11,870 bases of DNA, taken from positions 1-11,870 of the forward strand of contig DNWZ01000781.1 of assembly GCA_003506095.1 (NCBI GenBank). The letters run 5' to 3'. The notes under the pieces are model-generated. The model had not been told where the DNA came from, did no database searches, and saw only the letters and a list, made by a program, of their open reading frames with translations. Source of the stretch: Planctomycetaceae bacterium (GTDB lineage: Bacteria; Planctomycetota; Planctomycetia; Pirellulales; Pirellulaceae). Below are positions 1-6,704 of this stretch, one piece after another (within the stretch, counting starts at the first letter, position 1; every line of letters starts with the position of its first letter). The position numbers were made by a program, and so were the translations under genes.

Positions 1-1
1 T

Positions 2-493
2 GTTTCGTGGGAGTATCGATCGACATATGGATTGCTAGCCTGTCGCGGACGAATCGGCTGGGTGCTATCGCAACCGGCGTGGGTCAACAACTTGAACGTA
101 TTGGAAAACGTCTTACTAAGACAAATGCACCATACGACCATTGCACGCAAACAACTGCTGGCCGAAGCACAAGAATTGGCTTATGCGGCCCAGCTATCAG
201 AAGTCCCTTCGAGCCGAATGGGCGCCTTGGAAGTCAGCACTCTCAGGCGTGCGGAGTGGGTCAGGGCGTTTCTTGGTAACCCAAGATTGGTAATGCTGCA
301 TCGCGCCTTCAATGGGATTGAACACACGCATCGCGAGGCACTGACTAAGATCGTGTGCAATGCACTGAAGCGTGGTGTTGCCATCCTGTGGCTGGCCGGC
401 GCTCGCGATGAATTGATTGCGGCAAACGGTTTGGCGTCTCGTCAATACGCCATGACGGGGCCCAGGATGAAGCGAGCGGAGGTGATTCGATGA
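2..493 (+). CDS. ABC transporter ATPase-like protein of an MCE/Mla system, degenerate (5' partial)
   Basis: The frame is open from the first bases of the window, so the true start and the Walker A region lie upstream; the TTG at 32 is not a convincing start. About 163 codons are visible. The early stretch RIGWVLSQPAWVNNLNVLEN reads like the Q-loop region of MlaF-type ATPases (a glutamine, then a 'nLtVxeNV' pattern), which energise lipid transport by MCE proteins. Its ATGA overlap with the MCE gene supports this assignment. The catalytic landmarks are missing. Where LSGGQ is expected the protein has ALEVSTLRR. The Walker B position reads LVMLHRAFNG instead of LLLDEPxxG. The switch region reads ILWLAGARDE without the usual THD histidine. 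I infer a nucleotide-binding-domain pseudoenzyme or a regulatory subunit. The frame itself is intact, so it is not an obvious pseudogene. Family assignment is moderately sure; loss of ATPase activity is inferred. Confidence 0.66.
   Translation, partial: VSWEYRSTYGLLACRGRIGWVLSQPAWVNNLNVLENVLLRQMHHTTIARKQLLAEAQELAYAAQLSEVPSSRMGALEVSTLRRAEWVRAFLGNPRLVMLHRAFNGIEHTHREALTKIVCNALKRGVAILWLAGARDELIAANGLASRQYAMTGPRMKRAEVIR
478..482 (+). promoter_or_regulatory. Strong ribosome binding site for the MCE protein gene
   Basis: GGAGG (within GGAGGTGA) lies seven bases before the ATG at 490, inside the end of the upstream ATPase-like gene. It is a near-perfect Shine-Dalgarno sequence, unlike most genes in this window, and it fixes the start of the MCE gene. 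Confidence 0.75.
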
Positions 494-1554
494 TCCTTTC
501 GCGTGGGCACAAACTCCGCTACGCCAACCAGTTCGTTGGTGCATTTATCCTATTAGTCGTCGGCTTGCTGTTTGTCGGCATGGTTGTTTTGATTCGCAGC
601 AAGGACTGGCTTACTCCTAAGTTTCCAATCGTAGCCTATTTACCCGAGGATGAACTCAACGGTCTTCAAGTCAATACACCAGTGCAGATTCTTGGTGAAC
701 GTGTCGGCAAGGTGATTGACATTACTTATGAGACCAAGCAGTCTGCAGAGCTCGCGGCCTGGTGGCCACCGAATGAACGGCCTCCGACGCATTTCTTAAG
801 AGTGGATATCGAAGTCGCCGCAGATGCGATTGAGCGACTGGGGCCCATGACACCTCGAATCTATGTGCGTCGGCGGATGGCCGGTGTAGGCGATGTTTAT
901 TTGGAATTGATGCGAGGACGCGCCACCCAAGATTTTTATGTGATCCAGCCTGAAAAGTCGGCTCAGGACGAAATCCGAACCATGACCCAATTGATGGGTG
1001 AAGTTCAACGCGACTTTGAGATCATCCGTCAAAACTTGGAAAGATCGGCTGCAAACTTTGATGAATCCAACTCGGATATTATCAAAACCAGCCAACGGGT
1101 CAGAGAGCTATCGGAATCGTTGCTAGAGCTGTCCCCGAAACTGCCTAAGTTGGCCGAATCGGTTGAGCGGACTTCGGAGGATATGCGCGTTACCAGCGAG
1201 CGATTCCGCGAAACGACGCAGGAGATCAGCCAGTCCAATCGCCAACTGCAGAACGTTTTAACGGATGCCGAAGAGGTGTCGCCACGATTGTTGCCGATCG
1301 CCAAACAGACCGAGCAGTTGTTGCAAACCAGCCAAGTCGTCGCGGATCGATTCAAGGACGAATCGGAATCGTTGCCGGGAACGGTCAATCAGTTTCGTGA
1401 CACCCTTGGCGGATTTCAGGATACCGTTGGCGAGGCACAGGAGGTGATCGATGGGTTGCGACAGAATTGGCTGATACGAAAGCATGTTGCCCAGCCCGAA
1501 CAGCCTTCGCGCGTGTCACCGTCGAAGGTGCGCGTGGGAGGCTTCTCGCCGTGA
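490..1554 (+). CDS. MlaD family (MCE domain) membrane-anchored lipid-transport protein
   Basis: This 354-residue protein has a short basic N-terminus, one transmembrane helix at about residues 14-36, an MCE domain at about 43-150, and a long helical, probably coiled-coil tail at about 160-325. The MCE part shows the usual 'L..G..V...G..VG.V' pattern (NGLQVNTPVQILGERVGKV, residues 57-75) and ends with a 'GxGDVYLEL' strand. MCE proteins form rings that pass lipids between inner and outer membranes, driven by an ABC transporter; the tail suggests a longer tunnel or brace, as in longer MCE proteins. The start overlaps the ATPase-like stop (ATGA) and follows an excellent ribosome binding site. The stop overlaps the next gene by one base. 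The permease gene expected in such operons is not in view and may lie upstream. Family assignment is confident; the lipid substrate is unknown. Confidence 0.88.
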   Translation: MILSRGHKLRYANQFVGAFILLVVGLLFVGMVVLIRSKDWLTPKFPIVAYLPEDELNGLQVNTPVQILGERVGKVIDITYETKQSAELAAWWPPNERPPTHFLRVDIEVAADAIERLGPMTPRIYVRRRMAGVGDVYLELMRGRATQDFYVIQPEKSAQDEIRTMTQLMGEVQRDFEIIRQNLERSAANFDESNSDIIKTSQRVRELSESLLELSPKLPKLAESVERTSEDMRVTSERFRETTQEISQSNRQLQNVLTDAEEVSPRLLPIAKQTEQLLQTSQVVADRFKDESESLPGTVNQFRDTLGGFQDTVGEAQEVIDGLRQNWLIRKHVAQPEQPSRVSPSKVRVGGFSP

Positions 1555-2762
1555 TGCCACTTCATCAGATCGCAACTGCTCCGGCTTGTCGCGCCGCCCT
1601 AGCCACGTGCGTCATGATCGCATTGCTGGCAGGATGCCGCGCCGGCGGATCTGGCGCCGCCGATGTCGACCGACCGCTGGCCAGGCAATCGCGTCAGGCT
1701 GTCGAGTCGTTTCACTACGGTTATGACGACGAAGCGATTGAGCATTATCGATTGGCAATTCGGCGGGCGTGGGAATTGGACGACGCCGAAGCGATCGGAA
1801 ACACCGCCTACAATTTGGCCGCCTGCTGGGCCGCGATGCAACAGTTCGAGCCGGCAAGACAGGCCCTCGCCGAAGCGCGAGCGGAACTGCGGCGCAGCGG
1901 ACAAAGCGAAGTCGACGCGTGGTTGCTGGAAGCGAAAATTGCACGCGCCCAAGGTCGCCTTGGCGATGCGGCTTACTTAGCCGATTGTGTCGTCGCGCCG
2001 ATGATTCGTCGCGACCCAGCTTGCAATGAATCCTGTAGCGACAAAAAGGAAAGTCGGTTGCTGGCCATGGTGAGTCGTTGTCGCGGTCGGATCGCAAAGT
2101 GCTTGGGACACGACGACGCACCTGACGCTTGTGAAGGCTACAACGTATCGCTGGCGATTTTCAAGGCGAACCTGGCGATGGACAGTGGCGACATTCCAGC
2201 GGCACGCGAGTCGATTTCTCGTGCTCGGCAAACAGAGGTTGCCCAGACCGATCCGGCGGCACGAGCCGAAATTGCTGCTGCCCAAGCGAGATTGCTGTTG
2301 ATGCTGCAACGCCCCGAAGATGCAGCCCAGCGATTGGATGACGAGGCTGGGTGGTTGCGTGAATCGGGCCATTTACGAGAACTGCCGATGGCCACGTCAT
2401 CGGCCGCCGAAGCTTTTTTGCAGGCGGGCCAACCGGTCGAAGCGTCTGAGCGTTTCTATCGCACGGCGCGTTTATTGTACGGGCGAGGCGATTTATTGGC
2501 GGCACTGTTTTTCCTCGAGCGGTCGATCTCGCTAGCTGTCGAAATGAACGAATCCGACCTGCAGTTGCGAGCCGCGTTTCTGCTGGAAGAGATCGAACGG
2601 GAAAATCGCAAACGTAAATCGACCGATGCGATCAAACCGGAAGAAATCGATTCGTTGCGCTCGACCAGCCAAACCGATTCGACTGGGCCGATAGAACCAC
2701 TGCCCGTACCCACGACACCGCCGGAGCCTGAGGAAGCCCCACCGCGAACCTCCAATGAGTGA
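1554..2762 (+). CDS. TPR-like lipoprotein, third gene of the MCE operon
   Basis: I chose the ATG at 1554, which overlaps the MCE stop as TGATG, rather than the earlier TTG at 1467. From here the N-terminus is a clean lipoprotein signal: a hydrophobic stretch ending LLAGC, with Cys28 as the predicted lipidated residue. GGGAGG at 1536-1541 is 12 bases upstream; an in-frame GTG at 1551 would be closer. The mature part is nearly all alpha-helical with tetratricopeptide-like repeats (for example around residues 45-75, 80-112, 120-145, 230-262 and 280-335), alanine- and arginine-rich. It ends in a Pro/Glu-rich, probably disordered tail (about 375-402). The TPR scaffold and overlap suggest a membrane-bound partner of the MCE transporter. 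It does not resemble the usual accessory proteins MlaC, MlaA or PqiC. The role is inferred from context only. Confidence 0.78.
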   Translation: MPLHQIATAPACRAALATCVMIALLAGCRAGGSGAADVDRPLARQSRQAVESFHYGYDDEAIEHYRLAIRRAWELDDAEAIGNTAYNLAACWAAMQQFEPARQALAEARAELRRSGQSEVDAWLLEAKIARAQGRLGDAAYLADCVVAPMIRRDPACNESCSDKKESRLLAMVSRCRGRIAKCLGHDDAPDACEGYNVSLAIFKANLAMDSGDIPAARESISRARQTEVAQTDPAARAEIAAAQARLLLMLQRPEDAAQRLDDEAGWLRESGHLRELPMATSSAAEAFLQAGQPVEASERFYRTARLLYGRGDLLAALFFLERSISLAVEMNESDLQLRAAFLLEEIERENRKRKSTDAIKPEEIDSLRSTSQTDSTGPIEPLPVPTTPPEPEEAPPRTSNE

Positions 2763-2787
2763 GCTCGCATTGAGGGGCTTGCAAAGT

Positions 2788-4263
2788 TCAGAACCGAGAA
2801 ATCACGCCTGCTTTTTCGAGCGGGTGCAGGCCATAGAGGCCTTGCGGTTCGCCTTCGCCGCTGGGGAACATTTTGCCGCGATTGGCTAGCGTTTTGGGGT
2901 CCATCGAATCGCGAAGTCGCCCCATCGCGCCGAGGCTGGCCGGATCGAACATGCTGGAAATGAAATCGCGTTTCTCCAGCCCCACGCCATGTTCACCGGT
3001 GATCGATCCGCCGAGCTCGATGCACAGCTTGACAATGTCTGCGGCGACTAATTCGGCACGGTGCAGTGCGCCATCGATTCGTCCGTCGTACATGATCAGC
3101 GGATGCAGATTGCCGTCGCCGGCGTGAAAGACATTGGCGACCGGAATGCCGCTCTGGGCGCTGATTTCGCCTATTCTGCGAAGGGCGTAACCGAGCAACC
3201 GACGCGGCACGACGCCGTCTTGAACGATAAAGTCGGGACTTAGCCTTCCGACAGCCGAGAAGACGCTTTTGCGTCCGTTCCAGATCGCCAAACGGTGCTG
3301 GGGCGATTGGGCCACTTCGATCGCGCTGGCACCGCTTTTTCGCAGCAGCTCTGTCAAAGTGCCTCGCCCGGCGGCGACCGATTCGGCGGAACCGTCGAGT
3401 TCGACAATCAGGACCGCTTGGCAGCCGTCGGGATAAGTCGCACCGACACCTTCGCGGGCGGCTCGCATCGACATCGCGTCCATGATTTCCATCGCGCCAG
3501 GCAACAACCCCGCAGCAATGATCGACGCAACCGCTTCGCCCGCCTGTTCGACGTCGGCGTAACCGGCCAACACGCAGTGAAAGACTTCCGGTGGCGGTAT
3601 CAATCGCACGGTGATTTCGGTCGCTACGCCCATCGTCCCTTCGCTGCCGCAGAACAAACCGAGCGCGTCGGGCCCTTCGCCTTCGAGGCTTTCACTGCCC
3701 AGCGTCACGACTTCGCCATCGGCCAGCACGACACGGCAGCCAAGGATGTGGTTAGTCGTCATGCCGTATTTCAAGCAGTGGGCACCGCCCGAATTGAAGG
3801 CCAGATTTCCGCCGATCGAGCAGACTTGCATGCTGCTGGGGTCGGGAGCGTAATGCAATCCGTGCTGGGCGGCTGCGCGGACGAGTTTGGCCGTAATCAT
3901 GCCCGGCTGGACCACAGCGAGTCGATTCGCGGCATCGATCCGCAAGCAACGATTCATGCGATTCAGGGCGATCACCAGCCCATCGGCGACCGGCACACTG
4001 CCGCCGGACAGACTGGTCCCGCTGCCGCGAGCAACCCAGGGGATATCGTGGCGAAAGCACCAGCGGACGGCGGCGATAATCTCCTCTTCGCTGGTCGGAA
4101 GAACGACCGCACGAGGGCAAGCCGACAAGGCGGTCACGCCGTCGGACTGGAAGACTTTCATCGGACCGGCGGCGGTCAATAAACGATCGCCAAAGATTGA
4201 CGCCAGTTCACTCAAAGGAGATTCGATCGTGGTTGTCATGTTATTAAGACCGGCGGAACGCAC
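2788..4263 (-). CDS. glcD: FAD-linked oxidase, glycolate oxidase subunit GlcD / D-2-hydroxyacid dehydrogenase type
   Basis: This 491-residue flavoprotein oxidises D-2-hydroxyacids such as glycolate or D-lactate to the keto acid. The N-terminal FAD-binding type-4 domain (about 45-225) contains the pyrophosphate-binding loop ARGSGTSLSGG (78-88) and SIGGNLAFNSGG (149-160). The C-terminal FAD-oxidase domain (about 226-468) carries the family motifs NVFHAGDGNLHP (377-388) and GEHGVGLEKRDF (423-434), whose histidines help form the metal/substrate site. Length matches GlcD (about 500). The GTG at 4263 overlaps the dcd stop as TAGTG, suggesting translational coupling; an ATG at 4239 (483 residues) is equally possible, and neither has a Shine-Dalgarno sequence. 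The partners GlcE and GlcF are absent: the next gene, 25 bases away, is convergent. It may be a single-subunit D-lactate or D-2-hydroxyglutarate type enzyme instead; the substrate cannot be decided. Confidence 0.88.
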   Translation of the reverse strand: MRSAGLNNMTTTIESPLSELASIFGDRLLTAAGPMKVFQSDGVTALSACPRAVVLPTSEEEIIAAVRWCFRHDIPWVARGSGTSLSGGSVPVADGLVIALNRMNRCLRIDAANRLAVVQPGMITAKLVRAAAQHGLHYAPDPSSMQVCSIGGNLAFNSGGAHCLKYGMTTNHILGCRVVLADGEVVTLGSESLEGEGPDALGLFCGSEGTMGVATEITVRLIPPPEVFHCVLAGYADVEQAGEAVASIIAAGLLPGAMEIMDAMSMRAAREGVGATYPDGCQAVLIVELDGSAESVAAGRGTLTELLRKSGASAIEVAQSPQHRLAIWNGRKSVFSAVGRLSPDFIVQDGVVPRRLLGYALRRIGEISAQSGIPVANVFHAGDGNLHPLIMYDGRIDGALHRAELVAADIVKLCIELGGSITGEHGVGLEKRDFISSMFDPASLGAMGRLRDSMDPKTLANRGKMFPSGEGEPQGLYGLHPLEKAGVISRF

Positions 4264-4832
4264 TAGCGCAGCAGGTCGTCGAAGGAAAGTTCGAGTTGTT
4301 GGTCGCGGCAGTCGTTCCCGAACTCCAAATACATCTGGCTGGGCTGGATATCCGAACTGTTATGGTACTTGCCTTGGGCGTGCTGGCCGACTTCACCGGT
4401 CAATTCGTGAAAGTAAATCTGACAGACCTGCATCGCCGGATAAATCTTCACCGGTTGGATTACAAACATCTCCAGCGTCCAGGTACCGCAGTAGCCGACC
4501 GAACCGAGACTGCCGCCGGGGCAGATAAACAACCCCAGCCGGGCAAGTGAACTGCGGCCTTGGATGCGTGGTACCAAATCGCGGGTTTGAGTCTTTTCGG
4601 CGGTGCGACCGAGGTACAGTTGGCCGGGGTGAAGGGTCAGCCCTTCGGCAGGAATTTTGATTCGCGTGTAACGATTGGGAGCCGCTGCATCGAGCACCAC
4701 CTCCTCATAAACCAGCAATTCGTCGTGCAAAGACAGATTGTAGCTGTTCGGATTGACACGCACCGGGTCAAACGGATCGATCACGATCTCGGCGCCCAGA
4801 CGTCGTCGAATTTCTTCTCCCGAAAGGATCAT
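4263..4832 (-). CDS. dcd: dCTP deaminase family protein
   Basis: At 189 residues the protein matches the dCTP deaminase/dUTPase superfamily, which deaminates dCTP to dUTP for thymidylate synthesis. Supporting motifs are GRSSLARLGL (92-101), which holds the triphosphate, YCGTWTLE ending in the catalytic Glu121, and the C-terminal KYHNSSDIQPSQMY (155-168), close to the usual 'KYqns.dIQPS..Y' lid. The loop between these is unusual. Relatives have His-(Val/Ala)-Thr-Ala then an Asp in 'GDVGFCG', whereas this protein reads ICPGGSLGSVGYCG, with Cys104 in place of His and Ser111 in place of Asp. Activity may therefore be altered, particularly any dUTP-hydrolysing activity. The ATG start at 4830-4832 has only a weak purine stretch (GGAAAAG) upstream. 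The gene is divergent from the Lon-domain gene and its stop overlaps the GlcD-type gene by one base. Confidence 0.87.
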   Translation of the reverse strand: MILSGEEIRRRLGAEIVIDPFDPVRVNPNSYNLSLHDELLVYEEVVLDAAAPNRYTRIKIPAEGLTLHPGQLYLGRTAEKTQTRDLVPRIQGRSSLARLGLFICPGGSLGSVGYCGTWTLEMFVIQPVKIYPAMQVCQIYFHELTGEVGQHAQGKYHNSSDIQPSQMYLEFGNDCRDQQLELSFDDLLR

Positions 4833-4880
4833 CTTTTCCGACCACTAGAGTTCCACGGAACGATTTGTGACGCGATGATT

Positions 4881-4913
4881 GTCGACGTCATGTTGGGTTG
4901 ATGTCAACGACAT
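4881..4913. promoter_or_regulatory. Inverted repeats in the dcd / Lon-domain divergent intergenic region
   Basis: Two overlapping inverted repeats lie in the 148-base gap between the divergent genes. GTCGACGTCA (4881-4890) pairs with TGATGTCAAC (4899-4908) across an 8-base loop, with eight Watson-Crick pairs, one G-T pair and one mismatch. ATGTC-aac-GACAT (4901-4913) is a perfect 5-base dyad. Their position suits an operator serving one or both promoters, or a hairpin in a leader. AT-richer sequence at about 4920-4935 (GTGGATAAACT) could hold a -10 element for the plus-strand gene, but I see no convincing -35 partner. Function is inferred from position. Confidence 0.35.
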
Positions 4914-4971
4914 GCCCGCAATTAGTGGATAAACTAGACGGGGCGAAGGACTTAGGAGCGAAATCCGAGAC

Positions 4972-4976
4972 AGGGG
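4972..4976 (+). promoter_or_regulatory. Ribosome binding site of the Lon-domain gene
   Basis: AGGGG lies just before the tandem ATGATG at 4981-4986. Spacing is four bases to the first ATG and seven to the second, so initiation may really occur at 4984; this would remove only one methionine. Confidence 0.5.
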
Positions 4977-4980
4977 TTGA

Positions 4981-5772
4981 ATGATGTCGGGTATGGATGA
5001 TGTGGTCGAATTGCCGGAAGACTTCAGTGGCCAAGTGCGATTATTTCCGCTTCCGGACTTGGTCGTATTTCCCCACGCGATGCAACCGCTGCATATTTTT
5101 GAGCCGCGCTATTGCGACATGCTGGAGGACGCCTTGGCCAGCGATCGGTTGATCGCAATGGCAACGCTTGCCGGAGGCATCCAATCAATGCACGCCCAGC
5201 AACCGACAATTCATGCAACAGTCTGCATCGGAAAGATAGTCTCGCATGTGGAGACCGAAGACGGCCGACACAATATTTTGATTATAGGTGCCAAGCGGGC
5301 AACGGTGCGGCGTGAACTGCTGACCAATCGTTCGTTTCGCATTGCAGATGTCGACGTGGCCAGCGATTTTCATCCGCCGGGCGATATGACGCAATACTTT
5401 GTTTTGAAGCGGGAGGTACTGGAAGCCTTCGAAGCAATCATTCCGGCAAGCGCAACGGTACAACAAAACCTCCATGAACTGATGGCAGGGCAAATGGGGC
5501 TCGGCCCGATCACCGACATCATTTCTTTCACGCTGCCGCTGGGGACCGATGCGAAATTGTTGCTGTTGGCTGAAGCCGACGTCTGCCAGCGGGCGAGGCT
5601 GTTGATTCGAATGCTGCGAGAGCGTTTCATTGACAAGCAAGGTTCTGCCAGTGGCAATTCGGGTACACAGGACACAGTCGGCGGAAGCGAAAAGACAAAA
5701 CTCGCACAATGGGCGGCAGACCTTGGCGACGGCGGCGATCACGGGTTTCCGCCACGTTTTAGTGTGAATTGA
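4981..5772 (+). CDS. Stand-alone Lon N-terminal (LON substrate-binding) domain protein
   Basis: This 263-residue protein resembles the substrate-recognition domain of the Lon protease but has no AAA+ or Ser-Lys protease part. The opening VRLFPLPDLVVFPHAMQPLH (residues 19-38) followed by IFEPRY (39-44) is the hallmark 'lPLFPLpxvVlfPgxxlpLhIFEprY' of the family. The domain runs to about residue 215: a beta-rich half with VCIGKIVSHVETEDGRHNIL, then helices including a 'LPLGTDAKLLLLAEADVCQRARLLI' segment similar to the Lon helical part. The last 48 residues are Gly/Ser-rich and look unstructured. Such single-domain proteins are widespread in bacteria; their role, perhaps as an adaptor in protein quality control, is not firmly established. 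No signal peptide or membrane helix, so cytoplasmic. Divergent from dcd and 211 bases upstream of folE. Confidence 0.88.
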   Translation: MMSGMDDVVELPEDFSGQVRLFPLPDLVVFPHAMQPLHIFEPRYCDMLEDALASDRLIAMATLAGGIQSMHAQQPTIHATVCIGKIVSHVETEDGRHNILIIGAKRATVRRELLTNRSFRIADVDVASDFHPPGDMTQYFVLKREVLEAFEAIIPASATVQQNLHELMAGQMGLGPITDIISFTLPLGTDAKLLLLAEADVCQRARLLIRMLRERFIDKQGSASGNSGTQDTVGGSEKTKLAQWAADLGDGGDHGFPPRFSVN

Positions 5773-5889
5773 CCGTTACAAGCGGACACTGAAATGCGGG
5801 GAAAGCGAGACAAGCCGAGGTAAACGCCCGTTGTCGCCGCTTGGCTGGCGGATACCATGACAAGCGGGTATTCCGGCGGTTCCTCGATG

Positions 5890-5945
5890 GTGAACGATCA
5901 ACAGGCGTTCACTTTACGTTCGTTCGAAATACGCGTTTAGCGTTC
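5890..5945. promoter_or_regulatory. Inverted repeat and CGTTC cluster upstream of folE
   Basis: A perfect 7-base inverted repeat, GTGAACG (5890-5896) and CGTTCAC (5906-5912), is separated by nine bases. Further CGTTC copies begin at 5917, 5921 and 5941, so five copies of one pentamer (counting both strands) fall within 54 bases. The cluster ends about 40 bases before the folE ATG, where a promoter/operator would sit. The rest of the 211-base gap (5773-5983) shows no clear gene or promoter boxes. A regulator-binding site is inferred, not shown. Confidence 0.33.
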
Positions 5946-5983
5946 TTAAAGCAATTTGTTCCAGACCACGAGGTTCCTGAGAA

Positions 5984-6652
5984 ATGGAAGCCACCGCTCC
6001 GATATGCAAGCTTGATCCCCATCATGCCCCGAAGTCCTGCAGTCCTCTGCCGCCTGCTTATGTCGACAAAAACGAGCCGCGTCCCGAAGGTGTCGATTTA
6101 AAGCGAATCGAAGCTGCGGTACGCGAGATTCTGATTGCGGTTGGTGAAAATCCCGACCGCGACGGATTGCTGGAGACACCTGCGCGGGTGTCGCGGATGT
6201 ACGCCGAGATGTTTGCCGGGTTGCGATACGATGCTGGGCGCCACTTAGCGAAAGTTTTTGCCGAAGAATACGACGAAATCGTACTGGTTCGGGACATTAC
6301 CTTCTGCAGCATGTGCGAGCACCACCTGTTGCCGTTCACCGGGACAGCCCACATCGCTTATCTGCCCAGCGGCTCGGTAGTTGGTCTGAGCAAACTGGCA
6401 CGCTTGGTCGACGAAGTCGCTCGGCGACCGCAGGTTCAGGAGCGAATGACGCAGATGATTGCGGATTTGATGGAAGAGCGTCTGCAGGCCCGTGGGGTAG
6501 CAGTGGTGCTCGAAGCGTCGCATTCGTGCATGACCGTGCGAGGAATTCGCAAGCCTGGCGCCCTCTGCTTGACATCGGCGGTTCGCGGTGTTTTTCGCGA
6601 GGATTTGAAGAGTCGTGCGGAAGTGATGGACTTGATCAATCGCAACCGTTGA
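5984..6652 (+). CDS. folE: GTP cyclohydrolase I (type I, zinc-dependent)
   Basis: The 222-residue protein catalyses the conversion of GTP to 7,8-dihydroneopterin triphosphate, the first step of tetrahydrofolate and pterin synthesis (it also feeds the queuosine route), in the cytoplasm as a homodecamer. The zinc ligands are all present: Cys111 and His114 in FCSMCEHHLLPF (107-118), and Cys182 in HSCMTVRGI (180-188), which also supplies the catalytic His180. The substrate-site stretch GLSKLARLVDEVARRPQVQE (134-153) is fully typical, as are NPDRDGLLETPARV (56-69) and the C-terminal REDLKSRAEVMDLI. The first 35 residues are a low-complexity extension common in length for the family. The ATG at 5984 has GAGG ten bases upstream, and no other in-frame ATG precedes the conserved core. 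It stands alone, with gaps of 211 and 287 bases on either side. The assignment is secure. Confidence 0.96.
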   Translation: MEATAPICKLDPHHAPKSCSPLPPAYVDKNEPRPEGVDLKRIEAAVREILIAVGENPDRDGLLETPARVSRMYAEMFAGLRYDAGRHLAKVFAEEYDEIVLVRDITFCSMCEHHLLPFTGTAHIAYLPSGSVVGLSKLARLVDEVARRPQVQERMTQMIADLMEERLQARGVAVVLEASHSCMTVRGIRKPGALCLTSAVRGVFREDLKSRAEVMDLINRNR

Positions 6653-6686
6653 TCGGCAATTGTTTGGCATGGCCAGCCGGTTCAGC

Positions 6687-6704
6687 CGGCGGCCTTGGCC
6701 GCCG
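6687..6704 (+). terminator. GC-rich hairpin after folE, possible terminator
   Basis: CGGCGGCC-TT-GGCCGCCG is a perfect 8-base inverted repeat starting 35 bases after the folE stop. Its stability and position suit transcription termination or 3' end protection. No T-run follows, so it is not a textbook intrinsic terminator. Two weaker hairpins follow in the same 287-base gap: TTGCTC/GAGCAA (6758-6774) and ACGCC/GGCGT (6891-6906), the last about 34 bases before the next start codon. Confidence 0.42.

Noticed and set aside
1467..1553. Upstream TTG start for the TPR-like lipoprotein
   Set aside because: It would overlap the MCE gene by 88 bases and place 29 residues ahead of a clean lipoprotein signal. 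The ATG at 1554 with stop-start overlap fits better.
2753..2772. CAATG...CATTG inverted repeat at the convergent junction as a bidirectional terminator
   Set aside because: The stem is only five bases with interior mismatches, is not GC-rich and has no T-run on either side. It also starts inside the coding sequence.
3295..4182. Long plus-strand open frame (295 codons) opposite the GlcD-type gene
   Set aside because: The minus-strand frame carries complete FAD-oxidase motifs. The plus-strand product is compositionally odd and domainless, so it is a shadow.
3887..4528. Plus-strand open frame spanning the glcD/dcd junction
   Set aside because: It is antisense to two genes with strong family motifs, has no recognisable domain, and is Arg/Ser-rich like other shadow frames.
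4915..4940. Sigma-70 type promoter (GATAAA-like -10) for the Lon-domain gene
   Set aside because: A -10-like string is visible, but no -35 element with acceptable spacing could be settled on, so I did not annotate a promoter.
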